Origin: Desulfobaccales bacterium
GTDB taxonomy: Bacteria > Desulfobacterota > Desulfobaccia > Desulfobaccales > 0-14-0-80-60-11
Assembly (NCBI GenBank): GCA_041648175.1
Contig: JBAZPO010000009.1
Coordinates: 77,235 to 141,234, forward strand
Length of the DNA: 64,000 bases
Direction: 5' to 3'
Of the stretch, positions 34,098-43,069 are shown piece after piece (within the stretch, counting starts at the first letter, position 1; each line of letters begins with the position of its first letter). A program made the position numbers and the translations under genes. The notes below the pieces were generated by a model, which saw only the letters and a list, made by a program, of their open reading frames with translations, had not been told where the DNA came from and made no database searches.

Positions 34098-34141
34098 GCT
34101 GGAACCCCGTTTGTCGTTTTTGGTTTTTCGTATCGCATGAA

Positions 34142-34513
34142 TCAGGTTTTCAAGCTGAGAGACAATTTTTTGAGCATTTTCATTAATCTTTCCAGAGTAA
34201 TCAGAAGCACAGCAGTCCCTTCAGTAGATAAGTATTCTATTTCCCGTGCAATTATCAATTGGGTCTCTAATTCGGCTGACGATCCCAAGGCAACTGACAA
34301 AAATTGTCTGAATTCTTTGGAGGAATTCCTGAACTGACCTTCGGCTATATTGGATGGAATAGATACTGCGGCTCTTCTTATTTGTTGGACCAGCCCAAAC
34401 TTCTCTGAAGGAGGGAAATCGGCTGTTACCCGATAAATGTCCTTCGCGAGTTCGAGTGATAATTGCCAATCCTCCAGATCCTTATATGACCTTGATTTTC
34501 TTGCTTCAGCCAT
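34142..34513 (-). CDS. Four-helix bundle protein (S23/IVP family)
   Basis: The product is 123 residues from MAEARKSRSYKDLEDWQLSL. The family hallmark SIPSNIAEG is present, and the whole is predicted as four helices. Homologues were first seen encoded in intervening sequences of 23S rRNA genes but are common as free-standing genes; they form pentamers and their role is unclear. The base composition is more AT-rich than its neighbours, suggesting transfer. It sits between the lipoprotein and the porin on the same strand, downstream of the porin terminator. Confidence 0.93.
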   Translation of the reverse strand: MAEARKSRSYKDLEDWQLSLELAKDIYRVTADFPPSEKFGLVQQIRRAAVSIPSNIAEGQFRNSSKEFRQFLSVALGSSAELETQLIIAREIEYLSTEGTAVLLITLERLMKMLKKLSLSLKT

Positions 34514-34553
34514 TATCACCAACACCAAAAACGAAAAACCAAAAACGAATTAA

Positions 34554-34587
34554 AAAGCCCACAGGGATATTACCCCGTGGGCTTTTG
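34554..34587 (-). terminator. Rho-independent terminator of the porin gene
   Basis: On the minus strand AAAGCCCACGGGG pairs with CCCTGTGGGCTTT around a TAATAT loop and ends in a T run. It lies 20 bases after the porin stop. Confidence 0.85.
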
Positions 34588-34607
34588 GAAGTCAACCGCT
34601 TAAGAGT

Positions 34608-36047
34608 TTAGAAGTAGAAGAACCCGACGAACTCTACCCGAGAGGCGGTACCCACGTTAGTGGCGTTGGTGCCATTAGACGTAGTAGTTGGTGTCGCACC
34701 ACCGGATAGAATCTGCATCCATTGAGTCCGCTGCCAGGTATACTGCAAGCCAAACTTGAAGGCCTGGATGGGACGATACCACAGAGTGACGTCAACTTCC
34801 TGCTGGGAATTCGGGTTATCAGCCCCGGCCCACCCATAGCCACCAGCGTTGCTGCCGGCTGGTGTCGCAAACCGTGCCAGCTGATTATACGTGCTCTGAG
34901 ATACGCCGAATTGCTTTTGCATACCATAGGTCACGTTGGTGAACCAGTGGTTGGTGAAGTAATATTGAGCCTGAACGTAGCCGCCAAACTGCTGGTAGAG
35001 TTTCTCATTAAAAGCGTGAATATTGACCACGCCAGGGGCTACAGAAGTCGCTTCATAGGCGCCATACACATCATTAACCCCGACAGCGTTGTTCCCAAAC
35101 GCTCCCAGGCCCTGGCCGATAAAACCCTGGACACTTAAAGAAGCGGTCCCCGCCAGGTTGGCGGAGTGGGTGGGGATGACGGGCAGGAACACGTTAGCCA
35201 TCAACATCCAGGGGTCCAGGTACTGATGGTTCCCAAAAGAGACGGTAGTCGCATTATATTGGTTTTGACCAAAGGTGTTGACGGCGGTGTTCACTAAAGT
35301 CGCATTACTACGGTAGACATTCCGCTGCCAGCCACCGATGACCCGGGCCGTGAAGGGCATGGGAGCGCCGTAATAGGCGGCCTTGCCCCAGAGGTCCTTC
35401 TGATACATGAGTTTTGCCTGGACCTGAGGGGTTTCGGAGTTCTCACCGTTATTCGGTAGGGTATAGTTAAGACCATTAACGCCATTCACGCCAGTTGGTT
35501 CACCAACCAAGGCGGCAATGGTGAAGCCGTCACCGAACTTCTGGCTCACCCGGATCTGGGCCAGACGGGCAGTGGGCATGCCGAAGCCCTGCAACGGACC
35601 GTCCTGGACGGATTCATTGTAGAATTCGCAGAACATGGAAAAGTACTGGCCGAACAGCAATTCAGTGGTGGGCCAGTTAAACCGGAACATGGCATGGCGG
35701 AGCCGCGGGGTATAGTTGTTGGATGCGCTTAAAGCACCGCCTAAACCCGGGTTTTCATTCGCATCAAAGTCCATTTCAATGAAACCGGAGGTCTTGGCGC
35801 CCCAGAGGTCAGGTCCCTTGATGGTCAGGTTAAACCGGGAGCCCTGGGCGGTGAATTTCAACCGGCCATGGTGCCCGTTAAGGTCGTTGTTACGAGCGAT
35901 GGGCGTGTTGGCGTTCTTGCCGTTCTGGACGGAAGACCAGAACGTATCCAACTTGATGAAACCGCCCAAAGTGAATTCCGCTGCCGCAAATGCGGCTGCG
36001 GGCAGCAGCAGGGCCAAAACTACAGCAAAAGCCAAAATCTTTTTCAT
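34608..36047 (-). CDS. Outer-membrane porin-like beta-barrel protein
   Basis: The product is 479 residues. A clear signal peptide (MKKILAFAVVLALLLPAAAFA) is followed by FTLGGFIKLDTFWSS, a first strand typical of DUF3373/porin-like barrels, shown here in short pieces. The body has many alternating hydrophobic strands (ending in FKFGLQYTWQRTQW) and finishes with VEFVGFFYF, the aromatic end needed for barrel assembly. A strong ribosome site (AAAGGGGGG) and a good terminator suggest high expression. The lower GC and even codon use also fit an abundant protein. Substrate is unknown. Confidence 0.92.
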   Translation of the reverse strand: MKKILAFAVVLALLLPAAAFAAAEFTLGGFIKLDTFWSSVQNGKNANTPIARNNDLNGHHGRLKFTAQGSRFNLTIKGPDLWGAKTSGFIEMDFDANENPGLGGALSASNNYTPRLRHAMFRFNWPTTELLFGQYFSMFCEFYNESVQDGPLQGFGMPTARLAQIRVSQKFGDGFTIAALVGEPTGVNGVNGLNYTLPNNGENSETPQVQAKLMYQKDLWGKAAYYGAPMPFTARVIGGWQRNVYRSNATLVNTAVNTFGQNQYNATTVSFGNHQYLDPWMLMANVFLPVIPTHSANLAGTASLSVQGFIGQGLGAFGNNAVGVNDVYGAYEATSVAPGVVNIHAFNEKLYQQFGGYVQAQYYFTNHWFTNVTYGMQKQFGVSQSTYNQLARFATPAGSNAGGYGWAGADNPNSQQEVDVTLWYRPIQAFKFGLQYTWQRTQWMQILSGGATPTTTSNGTNATNVGTASRVEFVGFFYF

Positions 36048-36205
36048 TGTTCCCCCCTTTAATTTAGGAAAGTGCTAACCACATTCTCCTTTCCGTTTTC
36101 ACCTAACTAACAGTAATTGTTGATTTCTCGCCCACCTCCTTCCGCCTATCGGTTTTATCCACGGCCATATTAAATTGGGCTGCGACTTTTGTCAATAAAA
36201 AATTG

Positions 36206-36245
36206 CAAAAAAATGCACCCCCTAAGGGAGCCTCAGCCAGGGGTG
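36206..36245 (-). terminator. Rho-independent terminator after ispH-ubiA
   Basis: On the minus strand CACCCCT pairs with AGGGGGTG around a 15-base loop, followed by CA and seven T. It is 28 bases after the stop of the fused gene. Confidence 0.75.
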
Positions 36246-36273
36246 ACGATAGGTGATTTTGGGAGGGCCAGGC

Positions 36274-38013
36274 TTAGAAAATCACGTTATAGGGGTCCCA
36301 GATGAAGGCAAGAATTCCCGCCAGGATCATATTGCCTTCAATCAGGGATTCGAGCATCAGGCTGGATTCCAGGTGGTCGCGGTGGTAGAGGACGAGATAA
36401 GCCAGCATATAAAACCCGCACAGACTCAGGGAGTAACCCAGGGAGGGGATGACCCCGCGCCAGGCGGCCCCCAGCACCACGGCGATAAAGACCATGGCAC
36501 TCACAAAGAGCAGCGTGAAGGTGCGCTCCTTGCCTAAAGCGATGGCCATGGTTTCCTTGCCTACCACCCGGTCCCCCTCGATGGCCATGATCTCGAAGAT
36601 GCCGGAGCGGATGAAGATCATCCCCGCCACGAAGAAAAAGGCGATGGCGGTGGCGCCGGAGATGGGCTGGTCGGAGCAGACTACCGGGATCAGCGCCGCC
36701 AGGACGCCCCAGGCCACCGCGGTGAACATGGTCTTGGAGCCGGGGATTTCTTTAAGGGTGGTGATGAGCGTGACCCGGGCGATGCGGTCCGGGATGATCT
36801 TGAAATTATAGAGCAAGCCGATGGCGCTCATCACCAGGATAAAGGCAAAAGGCACCAGACCCAAATAAGCTCCCAAGATTAAGGCCATGAACGCTGAAGC
36901 CATGCCGGTAACCAACAGAAAGCGCCGGTGGCGGCCATAAAACATGGTCTGTACCGGGTCGTTGAGCTTTGAGGCCTTGTCGGTAAAATGGTTGAGCAGG
37001 TGCATGGAATAGACATAGAAAAAGGCCACGAAAAAATAGATAAACTGAGGTTCCACTTGCTGAAGCAAGGACGAGACGTAACTGAGGGAACCGGCGCCGG
37101 TGGCCACATAAATATTGGATTTAAGGAAAAAGCGCCAGGCCCGGTACAGATAGTTGGTCCAGGAGCCGGGGCGAAAGGCCCAGGCATGTTTCAAGGTGTT
37201 CACCACATTGCCGATGAGCCAGTGGGGCGTGGAAGCGCCGGCGGTCACCGCTACCGCTTGATACCGGCTCATCTCCACCAGGTCCAGTTCCTGTTCGGTC
37301 TCCACATGGTAAGTAGGAATCCCGGTCCCCTGGGAGATCTCCACCAGTCTTTGGGTATTGCCGCTGTTGCGCCCTCCCACCACCACCAGGGCTTCCGCCT
37401 GCTGGGCCAGCTCCTGGACCTCGGCCTGGCGGGAGGCAGTGGCATCACAGATGGTGTTATAAATCTGGACCCGGGAAAACCGGCCGGTAATTTCCTGGAC
37501 CCGGGCCTCGAACTGGCACTTGCTCTGGGTGGTTTGGGCCACCACGATCAATTCAGACAGGTCCGGAAGGTCCGCCACATCCTGGGAGGTGGAGACCACG
37601 TAGCCCCGCCCCTCGGTATAGCCCAGCAAACCCCGGACCTCCGGATGATCGGCATCCCCCACGATCAGAGTGGCGGAGCCCTTGGCGGCCCAGCGCCGGA
37701 TGATGGCCTGCACCTTGGCCACCCGGGGGCAAGTGGCGTCGATGATCTGGCCACCGCCCATCTCCAGCAGGTGCCGTTCCTGGGGGGGAATGCCGTGAGC
37801 CCGGATCACCACCAGTCCCGGTGGCACGGCTTCTCCGGGTTCAAGGATCGAAATCCCCCGCTCCCGCAAGAGTTCCAAGACCTGGGGGTTGTGGATCAAC
37901 GGCCCATAGGTGTAGATCTTGGTCTGTTTTTCATTGATGGCCTTGAGGACCAGTTCCAAGGCCCGCTTGACGCCGATGCAAAACCCGGCGGTTTCGGCCA
38001 GGACTACCTTCAA
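36274..38013 (-). CDS. ispH: IspH-UbiA fusion: HMBPP reductase joined to a prenyltransferase
   Basis: The product is 579 residues. Residues 1-280 are a complete IspH, which makes IPP and DMAPP from HMBPP; the three cluster cysteines are C12, C95 and C189, with TQSKC and STPHW also conserved. Residues 285-579 form a UbiA-like membrane prenyltransferase with about eight helices. Its first metal motif is NHFTDKASKLND (N341, D345, D352) and its second is EIMAIEGDRVVGKET (E474 to D481). A single ATG serves both. A covalent join would place the end of isoprenoid precursor synthesis at the membrane next to a prenyl-using enzyme. The acceptor substrate is unknown. The start overlaps the SGNH gene by 4 bases (ATGA). 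Confidence 0.93.
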   Translation of the reverse strand: MKVVLAETAGFCIGVKRALELVLKAINEKQTKIYTYGPLIHNPQVLELLRERGISILEPGEAVPPGLVVIRAHGIPPQERHLLEMGGGQIIDATCPRVAKVQAIIRRWAAKGSATLIVGDADHPEVRGLLGYTEGRGYVVSTSQDVADLPDLSELIVVAQTTQSKCQFEARVQEITGRFSRVQIYNTICDATASRQAEVQELAQQAEALVVVGGRNSGNTQRLVEISQGTGIPTYHVETEQELDLVEMSRYQAVAVTAGASTPHWLIGNVVNTLKHAWAFRPGSWTNYLYRAWRFFLKSNIYVATGAGSLSYVSSLLQQVEPQFIYFFVAFFYVYSMHLLNHFTDKASKLNDPVQTMFYGRHRRFLLVTGMASAFMALILGAYLGLVPFAFILVMSAIGLLYNFKIIPDRIARVTLITTLKEIPGSKTMFTAVAWGVLAALIPVVCSDQPISGATAIAFFFVAGMIFIRSGIFEIMAIEGDRVVGKETMAIALGKERTFTLLFVSAMVFIAVVLGAAWRGVIPSLGYSLSLCGFYMLAYLVLYHRDHLESSLMLESLIEGNMILAGILAFIWDPYNVIF

Positions 38014-39077
38014 CGAGGACTTCCTCCCACTCCGGCGGTGTGCGAACCCGGCGCCTTAAGATAGCGAGCCATCTGGCCCGCTACCATTTCCCGGCCGGCA
38101 TCCTGCAAATGAACGCCGTCATCTTGATAAACCGGCTGCGTCCTTGCGCACAACACGTTTCTGAAGTCGATAAAGTAAGGTTTGTTTTTCAGCCGGTCAG
38201 CCAAGGCCCGGTCGATAATCTCAAAGTTGTGGCGCAAGGCCAGGTGCTTGGGCAAACTCACCTCTTCCTTTTGATTGACCGCGGGCGAGACCTGGTCGGT
38301 CTCCACCCACCAGAAGGGCTGCCAGAACAACAGGAACTTGGCCCCGACCCCCTGGGTCACTTGGTTTACATAATCATAGCGTTTTTCCACCGAATCCACA
38401 AACTTCAGGAGTTGAGGGTCGTCGTCCTTCAGGGGGATAACCCCTTGCCGGATTTTATCGTAGAGTTCGTAGGTAAAGGAGGCATACATGGCGGCATAGA
38501 AGGGTTTGAGAAAGCCGAAATAACTGTGGTGGTACGATTCGATGAGACCTTTCAAGCGGCGATAGCCCAGATGAGCGTAAGGTGTGCGGCTTTGGGCAAA
38601 GTAAGTGCAATCATTGGCGCCGTCATAAAAGATGATAAGATCCGGAAGCGTCGGCTGCTCAATCATGGCCTTTTCCAGGTACTTGGCCTCCATGAGCGAG
38701 TTGAAGCTGGGCTCCCCAAAATTGATAAGATAGGCCGGCAAGCGCGGTTCGACCTGATTAAGGTCCCGGGCCAGGAAGCTGGGAATGGTCTTGGCGTCGT
38801 CATCGGTGGCCCCTTTCATGGTGGAACCGCCGAATAACCAGATGAGCCGGGATTTTTGACGGTCCGGGGCCGGAGGATTATTGGCGGTGGGCCGCGGCGC
38901 CCCCTCACTCACGAACAGGGTATAGGGATCATAACGGACGGGATCGCAATCCCGGACCTGTCCATAGATCAGATAGTTGCTCCCCATGATGATCAAAAAA
39001 CTAAAGATTTCGACCGCAATCACAACGGCGATGACCCATTTTAATCCGGTGAACATGAGATGGAAGATGCGTTTCAT
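38010..39077 (-). CDS. SGNH/GDSL-type hydrolase with N-terminal membrane anchor
   Basis: The product is 355 residues. One N-terminal helix (about 11-36) should leave the catalytic domain in the periplasm. SGNH blocks are visible: WLFGGSTMKG with the nucleophile serine, the glycine of NFGEPSFNS, YDGANDCTYF with the asparagine, and QDDGVHLQDAG with the Asp-x-x-His. Members act as esterases or on acylated sugars. Its stop overlaps the ATG of ispH-ubiA by 4 bases, so the two are coupled. A role in modifying a prenylated or lipid-linked product is possible but is inference. Confidence 0.88.
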   Translation of the reverse strand: MKRIFHLMFTGLKWVIAVVIAVEIFSFLIIMGSNYLIYGQVRDCDPVRYDPYTLFVSEGAPRPTANNPPAPDRQKSRLIWLFGGSTMKGATDDDAKTIPSFLARDLNQVEPRLPAYLINFGEPSFNSLMEAKYLEKAMIEQPTLPDLIIFYDGANDCTYFAQSRTPYAHLGYRRLKGLIESYHHSYFGFLKPFYAAMYASFTYELYDKIRQGVIPLKDDDPQLLKFVDSVEKRYDYVNQVTQGVGAKFLLFWQPFWWVETDQVSPAVNQKEEVSLPKHLALRHNFEIIDRALADRLKNKPYFIDFRNVLCARTQPVYQDDGVHLQDAGREMVAGQMARYLKAPGSHTAGVGGSPR

Positions 39078-39149
39078 CCGGCACCTTTTCTTCCCGAGTT
39101 AATTTAACTATTATAACAAATTAACCGGGACTCCGGCAGAAGCGTTAGA

Positions 39150-39707
39150 TTAATTAATTTTCCCAATAATAACATGACGTTTTAAAATTTCTGCCTTCTT
39201 CTGACCGATCCCCAAAACCTTTTCGTGCAATTCATCGACCTGCTTGAAAGGACCATGGGTATTCCTATACTCCACAATCCGGCGCGCCAAGGCTGGGCCG
39301 ATGCCTGGCACTGCCTCCAGGTCCTCGGCGCTGGCCCGGTTGAGGTCAATGGGCAATCCCAGGGTCAACAGTTGTGTCCCCGGCATAACCGTCAGGCGAT
39401 AGCCACCAGACGGCCCTACTTCCACCCGGCTGCCACTGGCGATTTTCTTATCCTTATCCGGCGCGGTTCCGGCCGCCCCAGCCCGTTGCCAGACGTCTCC
39501 CAGGCTAGGCGGGGCAGGGAAGAAGTAGACCCCGGGATGCTCCACCGGGCCGGTAACTTCCACAAAGGCCAGATTCATGATTCCGGGCGGGGGAGGGGAG
39601 GGGGAGAACAGCCAGTGTGCCCGCCAGGCGTAAACCAAAAGCAGGGCGGCTCCTAGAAGAAGGATGACGCCCAGTTGAGACCGGCTGAAATAAGGCAAGG
39701 GCTTCAT
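39150..39707 (-). CDS. ComEA-like helix-hairpin-helix protein
   Basis: The product is 185 residues. An N-terminal membrane helix (about 10-30) is followed by a SLBB-like domain (VEVTGPVEHPGVYFFP). A C-terminal double helix-hairpin-helix (about 120-180) carries IDLNRASAEDLEAVPGIGPA and GPFKQVDELHEKVLGIG. ComEA proteins bind incoming DNA at the membrane for natural transformation; short forms also occur in species not known to be competent. A purine/pyrimidine-armed repeat begins 4 bases upstream of the ATG. No Shine-Dalgarno site remains there, so its expression may be impaired. Confidence 0.9.
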   Translation of the reverse strand: MKPLPYFSRSQLGVILLLGAALLLVYAWRAHWLFSPSPPPPGIMNLAFVEVTGPVEHPGVYFFPAPPSLGDVWQRAGAAGTAPDKDKKIASGSRVEVGPSGGYRLTVMPGTQLLTLGLPIDLNRASAEDLEAVPGIGPALARRIVEYRNTHGPFKQVDELHEKVLGIGQKKAEILKRHVIIGKIN

Positions 39708-39710
39708 GAA

Positions 39711-39873
39711 GGGGGCAAAAGGGAAAAAGGCGAAAAGGCGAAAAGGGGGAAAAAAGAATCCGACTGCATCACTCGTTAGTTTTCCTCGTGGTTGGGCTCG
39801 GAAAAGGGAAGAGGAACAGCCAAAGTGGCGGGCATCTTCCTTTTCGCCTTTTTCCCTCTTCCCCTTTTCCCCC
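39711..39873. repeat. Inverted repeat with homopurine and homopyrimidine arms, copy C
   Basis: A purine arm (GGCGAAAAGG units, 39711-39757) and a pyrimidine arm (CTTTTCGCC units, 39836-39873) flank a unique core. It fills the gap between the ComEA-like gene and cimA. Confidence 0.75.
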
Positions 39874-39877
39874 TAAA

Positions 39878-41533
39878 TTATTTATGTTCATCCCGGAAGA
39901 GTTTATAGTTGATGGAATCCACCAACGCCTGCCAGGAGGCGTCGATGATGTCAGAAGCCACTCCCACGGTGTTCCACCAGGCATGCCCGTCCCGGGAGAT
40001 GATCAGGACCCGCACCATGGCCCCGGTGCCCCGCATCCCCGGCAACACCCTAACCTTGTAGTCTTCCAGGATGACTTCCGTCAGCCGGGGATAAAACCGC
40101 ACCAAGGCCTTGAGCACCGCATTATAGAGCGCGTCCACCGGACCGTTGCCGAACGCCGCGGTGTGCACTTCGTGCATCCCCACCCGCACCCGCAGGGTGG
40201 CTTCGGGCACCGGGGGCTCCAAGCCTTTCCCCTTCTCATCGATGACCCGGTAGGATTGAAGCTGAAAATATTCCTTATGCTGGCCCAACGCGGCCCTGAG
40301 GAGCAATTCCAGGGAAGCCTCGGCGTCTTCGAACTGAAAACCCTGGGACTCCAGTTCTTTGACCTTGTCCAGGATGGTCTTGATGTTGCTGTCGAAGGGT
40401 GGCAGTTCCAGCCCCTGCAATTCCAGACCTAGCAACTGCTTCAGCTTATCCATGGCCAGACGTACCGCGGCATCGTGGCTCCCTAAATCCAACCCCAACT
40501 CTTGGGCCTTCATTAAAATGTTGCCCCGGCCCGACAGGTCGGAGACCGGGATCACCCGGGCATTGCCCACCAGGGTCGGATCGATGTGCTCATAGGCCTT
40601 GGGGTTGCGCTTCACCGCCGCGGCGTGGATGCCGCCTTTGTGGGCAAAGGCGCTCTTGCCCACGTACGGCTGATAGCGGTTGGGGCGCACGTTGGCGGTC
40701 TCGTAAACGAACCGGGAGACCTCGGTAAGGCGTGTCAGGTTGCCGGCTCCGAGGCATTCCACCCCCATCTTCAACTGGAGGTTGGGGATGATGGAGCACA
40801 GATTGGCATTGCCGCAGCGTTCCCCCACACCGTTGATGGTCCCCTGCACCTGGCCGCACCCCAGTTGCACCGCGGCGATGGAGTTGGCCACCGCAAGTTC
40901 CGAATCGTTGTGGGCGTGGATGCCCAAAGCCGTCTGGGGCAAGCGTTCCTGCACCACTTTAATGATCCCGATCAACTCGCTGGTCAAGGTGCCGCCGTTG
41001 GTGTCGCACAACACCAGGATCTGCGCGCCGCCGTCCAGGGCCGCCTGCAGGGACTTCAGGGCATAGTCCCGGTCTTCCTTAAACGCGTCGAAGAAGTGCT
41101 CGGCGTCGTAAATGAGCTCTTCCACCCGGGGTTTCAGATAGGCCAGGGAACCGGCGATGAGCTCCAGGTTGCGTTCCGGGGTGGTTTGTAAAATTTCCTT
41201 GACCTGGAACAGCGACGACTTGCCGAAGATCGTCACCACCGGCGCCAGGCTGATGAGCAACTCCTGCATGTTGGCATCGCTCTCCGGTGGCCTACCCTTG
41301 TGGTGGGTGCTTCCGAATGCTGCGATGCGGCTGCCGTTCAAATCGTAGTTGCGGATTTCGGCAAAGAAATCCTTGTCCTTTGGGTTGGAGCCCGGCCAGC
41401 CGCCTTCAATGTAATGAATACCCAACTGCGCCAGTTTTTGGGCGATGCGAATTTTATCGGCCAAAGACAGATTGAAATCCTCGGCCTGGGTGCCGTCTCT
41501 CAGAGTGGTGTCGTAGATTTTCACCTGGCGCAT
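39878..41533 (-). CDS. cimA: (R)-citramalate synthase
   Basis: The product is 551 residues and condenses pyruvate with acetyl-CoA to citramalate, the threonine-independent route to isoleucine. MRQVKIYDTTLRDGTQAEDF is the catalytic start of the HMGL-like TIM barrel. The metal-site motif HAHNDSELAVAN and GGIHAAAV are intact. The C-terminal part (about 400-551) is a LeuA-type allosteric dimer domain, which responds to isoleucine in known enzymes. The ATG at 41533 is preferred to an upstream start at 41557 because homologues start there. It is followed upstream by lysC in the same direction, so both serve aspartate/pyruvate-family amino acids. Confidence 0.93.
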   Translation of the reverse strand: MRQVKIYDTTLRDGTQAEDFNLSLADKIRIAQKLAQLGIHYIEGGWPGSNPKDKDFFAEIRNYDLNGSRIAAFGSTHHKGRPPESDANMQELLISLAPVVTIFGKSSLFQVKEILQTTPERNLELIAGSLAYLKPRVEELIYDAEHFFDAFKEDRDYALKSLQAALDGGAQILVLCDTNGGTLTSELIGIIKVVQERLPQTALGIHAHNDSELAVANSIAAVQLGCGQVQGTINGVGERCGNANLCSIIPNLQLKMGVECLGAGNLTRLTEVSRFVYETANVRPNRYQPYVGKSAFAHKGGIHAAAVKRNPKAYEHIDPTLVGNARVIPVSDLSGRGNILMKAQELGLDLGSHDAAVRLAMDKLKQLLGLELQGLELPPFDSNIKTILDKVKELESQGFQFEDAEASLELLLRAALGQHKEYFQLQSYRVIDEKGKGLEPPVPEATLRVRVGMHEVHTAAFGNGPVDALYNAVLKALVRFYPRLTEVILEDYKVRVLPGMRGTGAMVRVLIISRDGHAWWNTVGVASDIIDASWQALVDSINYKLFRDEHK

Positions 41534-41614
41534 AATGGGGCCTCTTTCAAAGTTCAAGGTTCAAGGTTCAAGGTCAGGGCTCAAAAGCGATAACTTCGAA
41601 CTTCGAACCTTGAA

Positions 41615-42847
41615 CTATCTTTTCTTCGGTGGCGGCTGATCCAGCCCAAACGCGTCGTGGAGCACCCGCACCGCCAATTCGCCGTACTTATCCTCGACGA
41701 CGCAGGAAATCTTGATCTCCGAAGTGCTGATCATCAGGATGTTAATGTTTTCCGCAGCCATGGCTTCGAACATCTTGGCCGCCACCCCGGCGTTGTTTTT
41801 CATGCCCACGCCCACGATGGAGACCTTGGCGATGTTCTCTTCGCTCAAGACCTTCTCGGCCCCGACATCGGCGGCCACCGGCTCGACAATTGCCAGGGTC
41901 TTTTTAAGATCACCCTTGGGCACGGTAAAAGTAAGATCGGTATGGCCCTCGATGCTGGTATTCTGGATGATCATATCCACTACGATGTTGGCGTTAGCCA
42001 CCGGCTGGAACAGGTGCATCGCGACGCCGGGGCGATCGGGAACCCGGGTGATGGTGACCCGGGCGTCATTTCTGCTGAGCGCCACACCGGATACCGGCAC
42101 AATTTCCATCTCTTCATCCTCCTCCGTCACCAAAGTGCCCGGCTCCTCGGAAAAACTGCTGCGTACCACCAGGGGTACGCTATAACGCCTGGCAAACCCC
42201 ACGGACCGGATCTCCAGAACCTTGGCCCCCATGGAGGCCAGTTCCAGCATTTCGTCATACGAGATGCGCTCAAGTTTGCGGGCTTTGGAGTAGACGCGGG
42301 GATCGGTGGTGTAGACCCCGTCCACGTCAGTATAGATTTCGCAAAGGTCAGCTTTTAAGGAGGCGGCCACGGCCACTGCAGTGGTGTCGGACCCACCCCG
42401 GCCCAACGTGGTGATGTTGCCCACTTCGTCCACGCCCTGAAAGCCGGCCACGGTGACGATGCGATTTTTCTTCAATTCTTCCTTAATACGCGCGGTGTCA
42501 ATGCCGATAATCCGGGCCCGGCCGTAAGCGCGGTCCGTGTAAATCCGGGCTTGATGGCTGAGCAGCGAGGTGGCCGGCACACCCTGGGACCTGAGAAACA
42601 TTGAAAATAGAGCCACGGTCACTTGCTCGCCGGTGGCTAAGAGCACGTCCAATTCCCGGGGGTCCGGGTCCTCGGCCAGTTCCGTGGCCAGTTTAATCAG
42701 GCGGTCGGTTTCCCCGGCCATGGCCGAGAGCACCACCACCATTTTGTTGCCGTCCCGCCACCCTTTGGTCACCCGATTGGCTACATTGGCGATGCGATCC
42801 GGGTTGGCCACCGAGGTGCCGCCATATTTTTGTACAATAATAGCCAC
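41615..42847 (-). CDS. lysC: Aspartate kinase
   Basis: The product is 410 residues and phosphorylates aspartate, the first step to lysine, threonine and methionine. The N-terminal MAIIVQKYGGTSVANPDRIA and GRGGSDTTAVAVA mark the kinase domain. Two ACT domains (about 265-330 and 345-405) form the feedback site, with MISTSEIKISCVV near the end. The length is normal for the monofunctional lysine/threonine-sensitive class. It lies 81 bases upstream of cimA, with a short run of TTCAAGG repeats in between. Confidence 0.96.
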   Translation of the reverse strand: MAIIVQKYGGTSVANPDRIANVANRVTKGWRDGNKMVVVLSAMAGETDRLIKLATELAEDPDPRELDVLLATGEQVTVALFSMFLRSQGVPATSLLSHQARIYTDRAYGRARIIGIDTARIKEELKKNRIVTVAGFQGVDEVGNITTLGRGGSDTTAVAVAASLKADLCEIYTDVDGVYTTDPRVYSKARKLERISYDEMLELASMGAKVLEIRSVGFARRYSVPLVVRSSFSEEPGTLVTEEDEEMEIVPVSGVALSRNDARVTITRVPDRPGVAMHLFQPVANANIVVDMIIQNTSIEGHTDLTFTVPKGDLKKTLAIVEPVAADVGAEKVLSEENIAKVSIVGVGMKNNAGVAAKMFEAMAAENINILMISTSEIKISCVVEDKYGELAVRVLHDAFGLDQPPPKKR

Positions 42848-42908
42848 GCTTGCACTCCAGTAAGTTATAAATCAATAATTATATCTCATCATTAAAAAAA
42901 GCAAACCC

Positions 42909-42982
42909 CGGTGGCACAGGTTTTCAACCTGTGCGGACGCGGATATTTTTTGTAATGGCGGACCTGCGTGTCCGCCTTCAGC
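42909..42982. repeat. Two adjacent palindromic repeats
   Basis: GGTGGCACAGGTTTTCAACC plus TGTG (42909-42934) is a copy of the CACAGG family. It is followed directly by GGCGGACCTGCGTGTCCGCC (42957-42976), a copy of the GGCGG...CCGCC family. The repeats occupy most of the lysC-folD gap. Confidence 0.75.
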
Positions 42983-43069
42983 CAAGAGAACAGGTAAATT
43001 TTTCCATTGACGATGGTGCCTAATGGATGGTATTAATGAAAAAAATCACAAGTGAAGGAGGCCAGTTCC

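Noticed and set aside
36988..38064. 358-codon plus-strand frame opposite ispH-ubiA
   Set aside because: Antisense shadow; its composition (Gly, His, Gln) follows from the reverse complement of the real gene.
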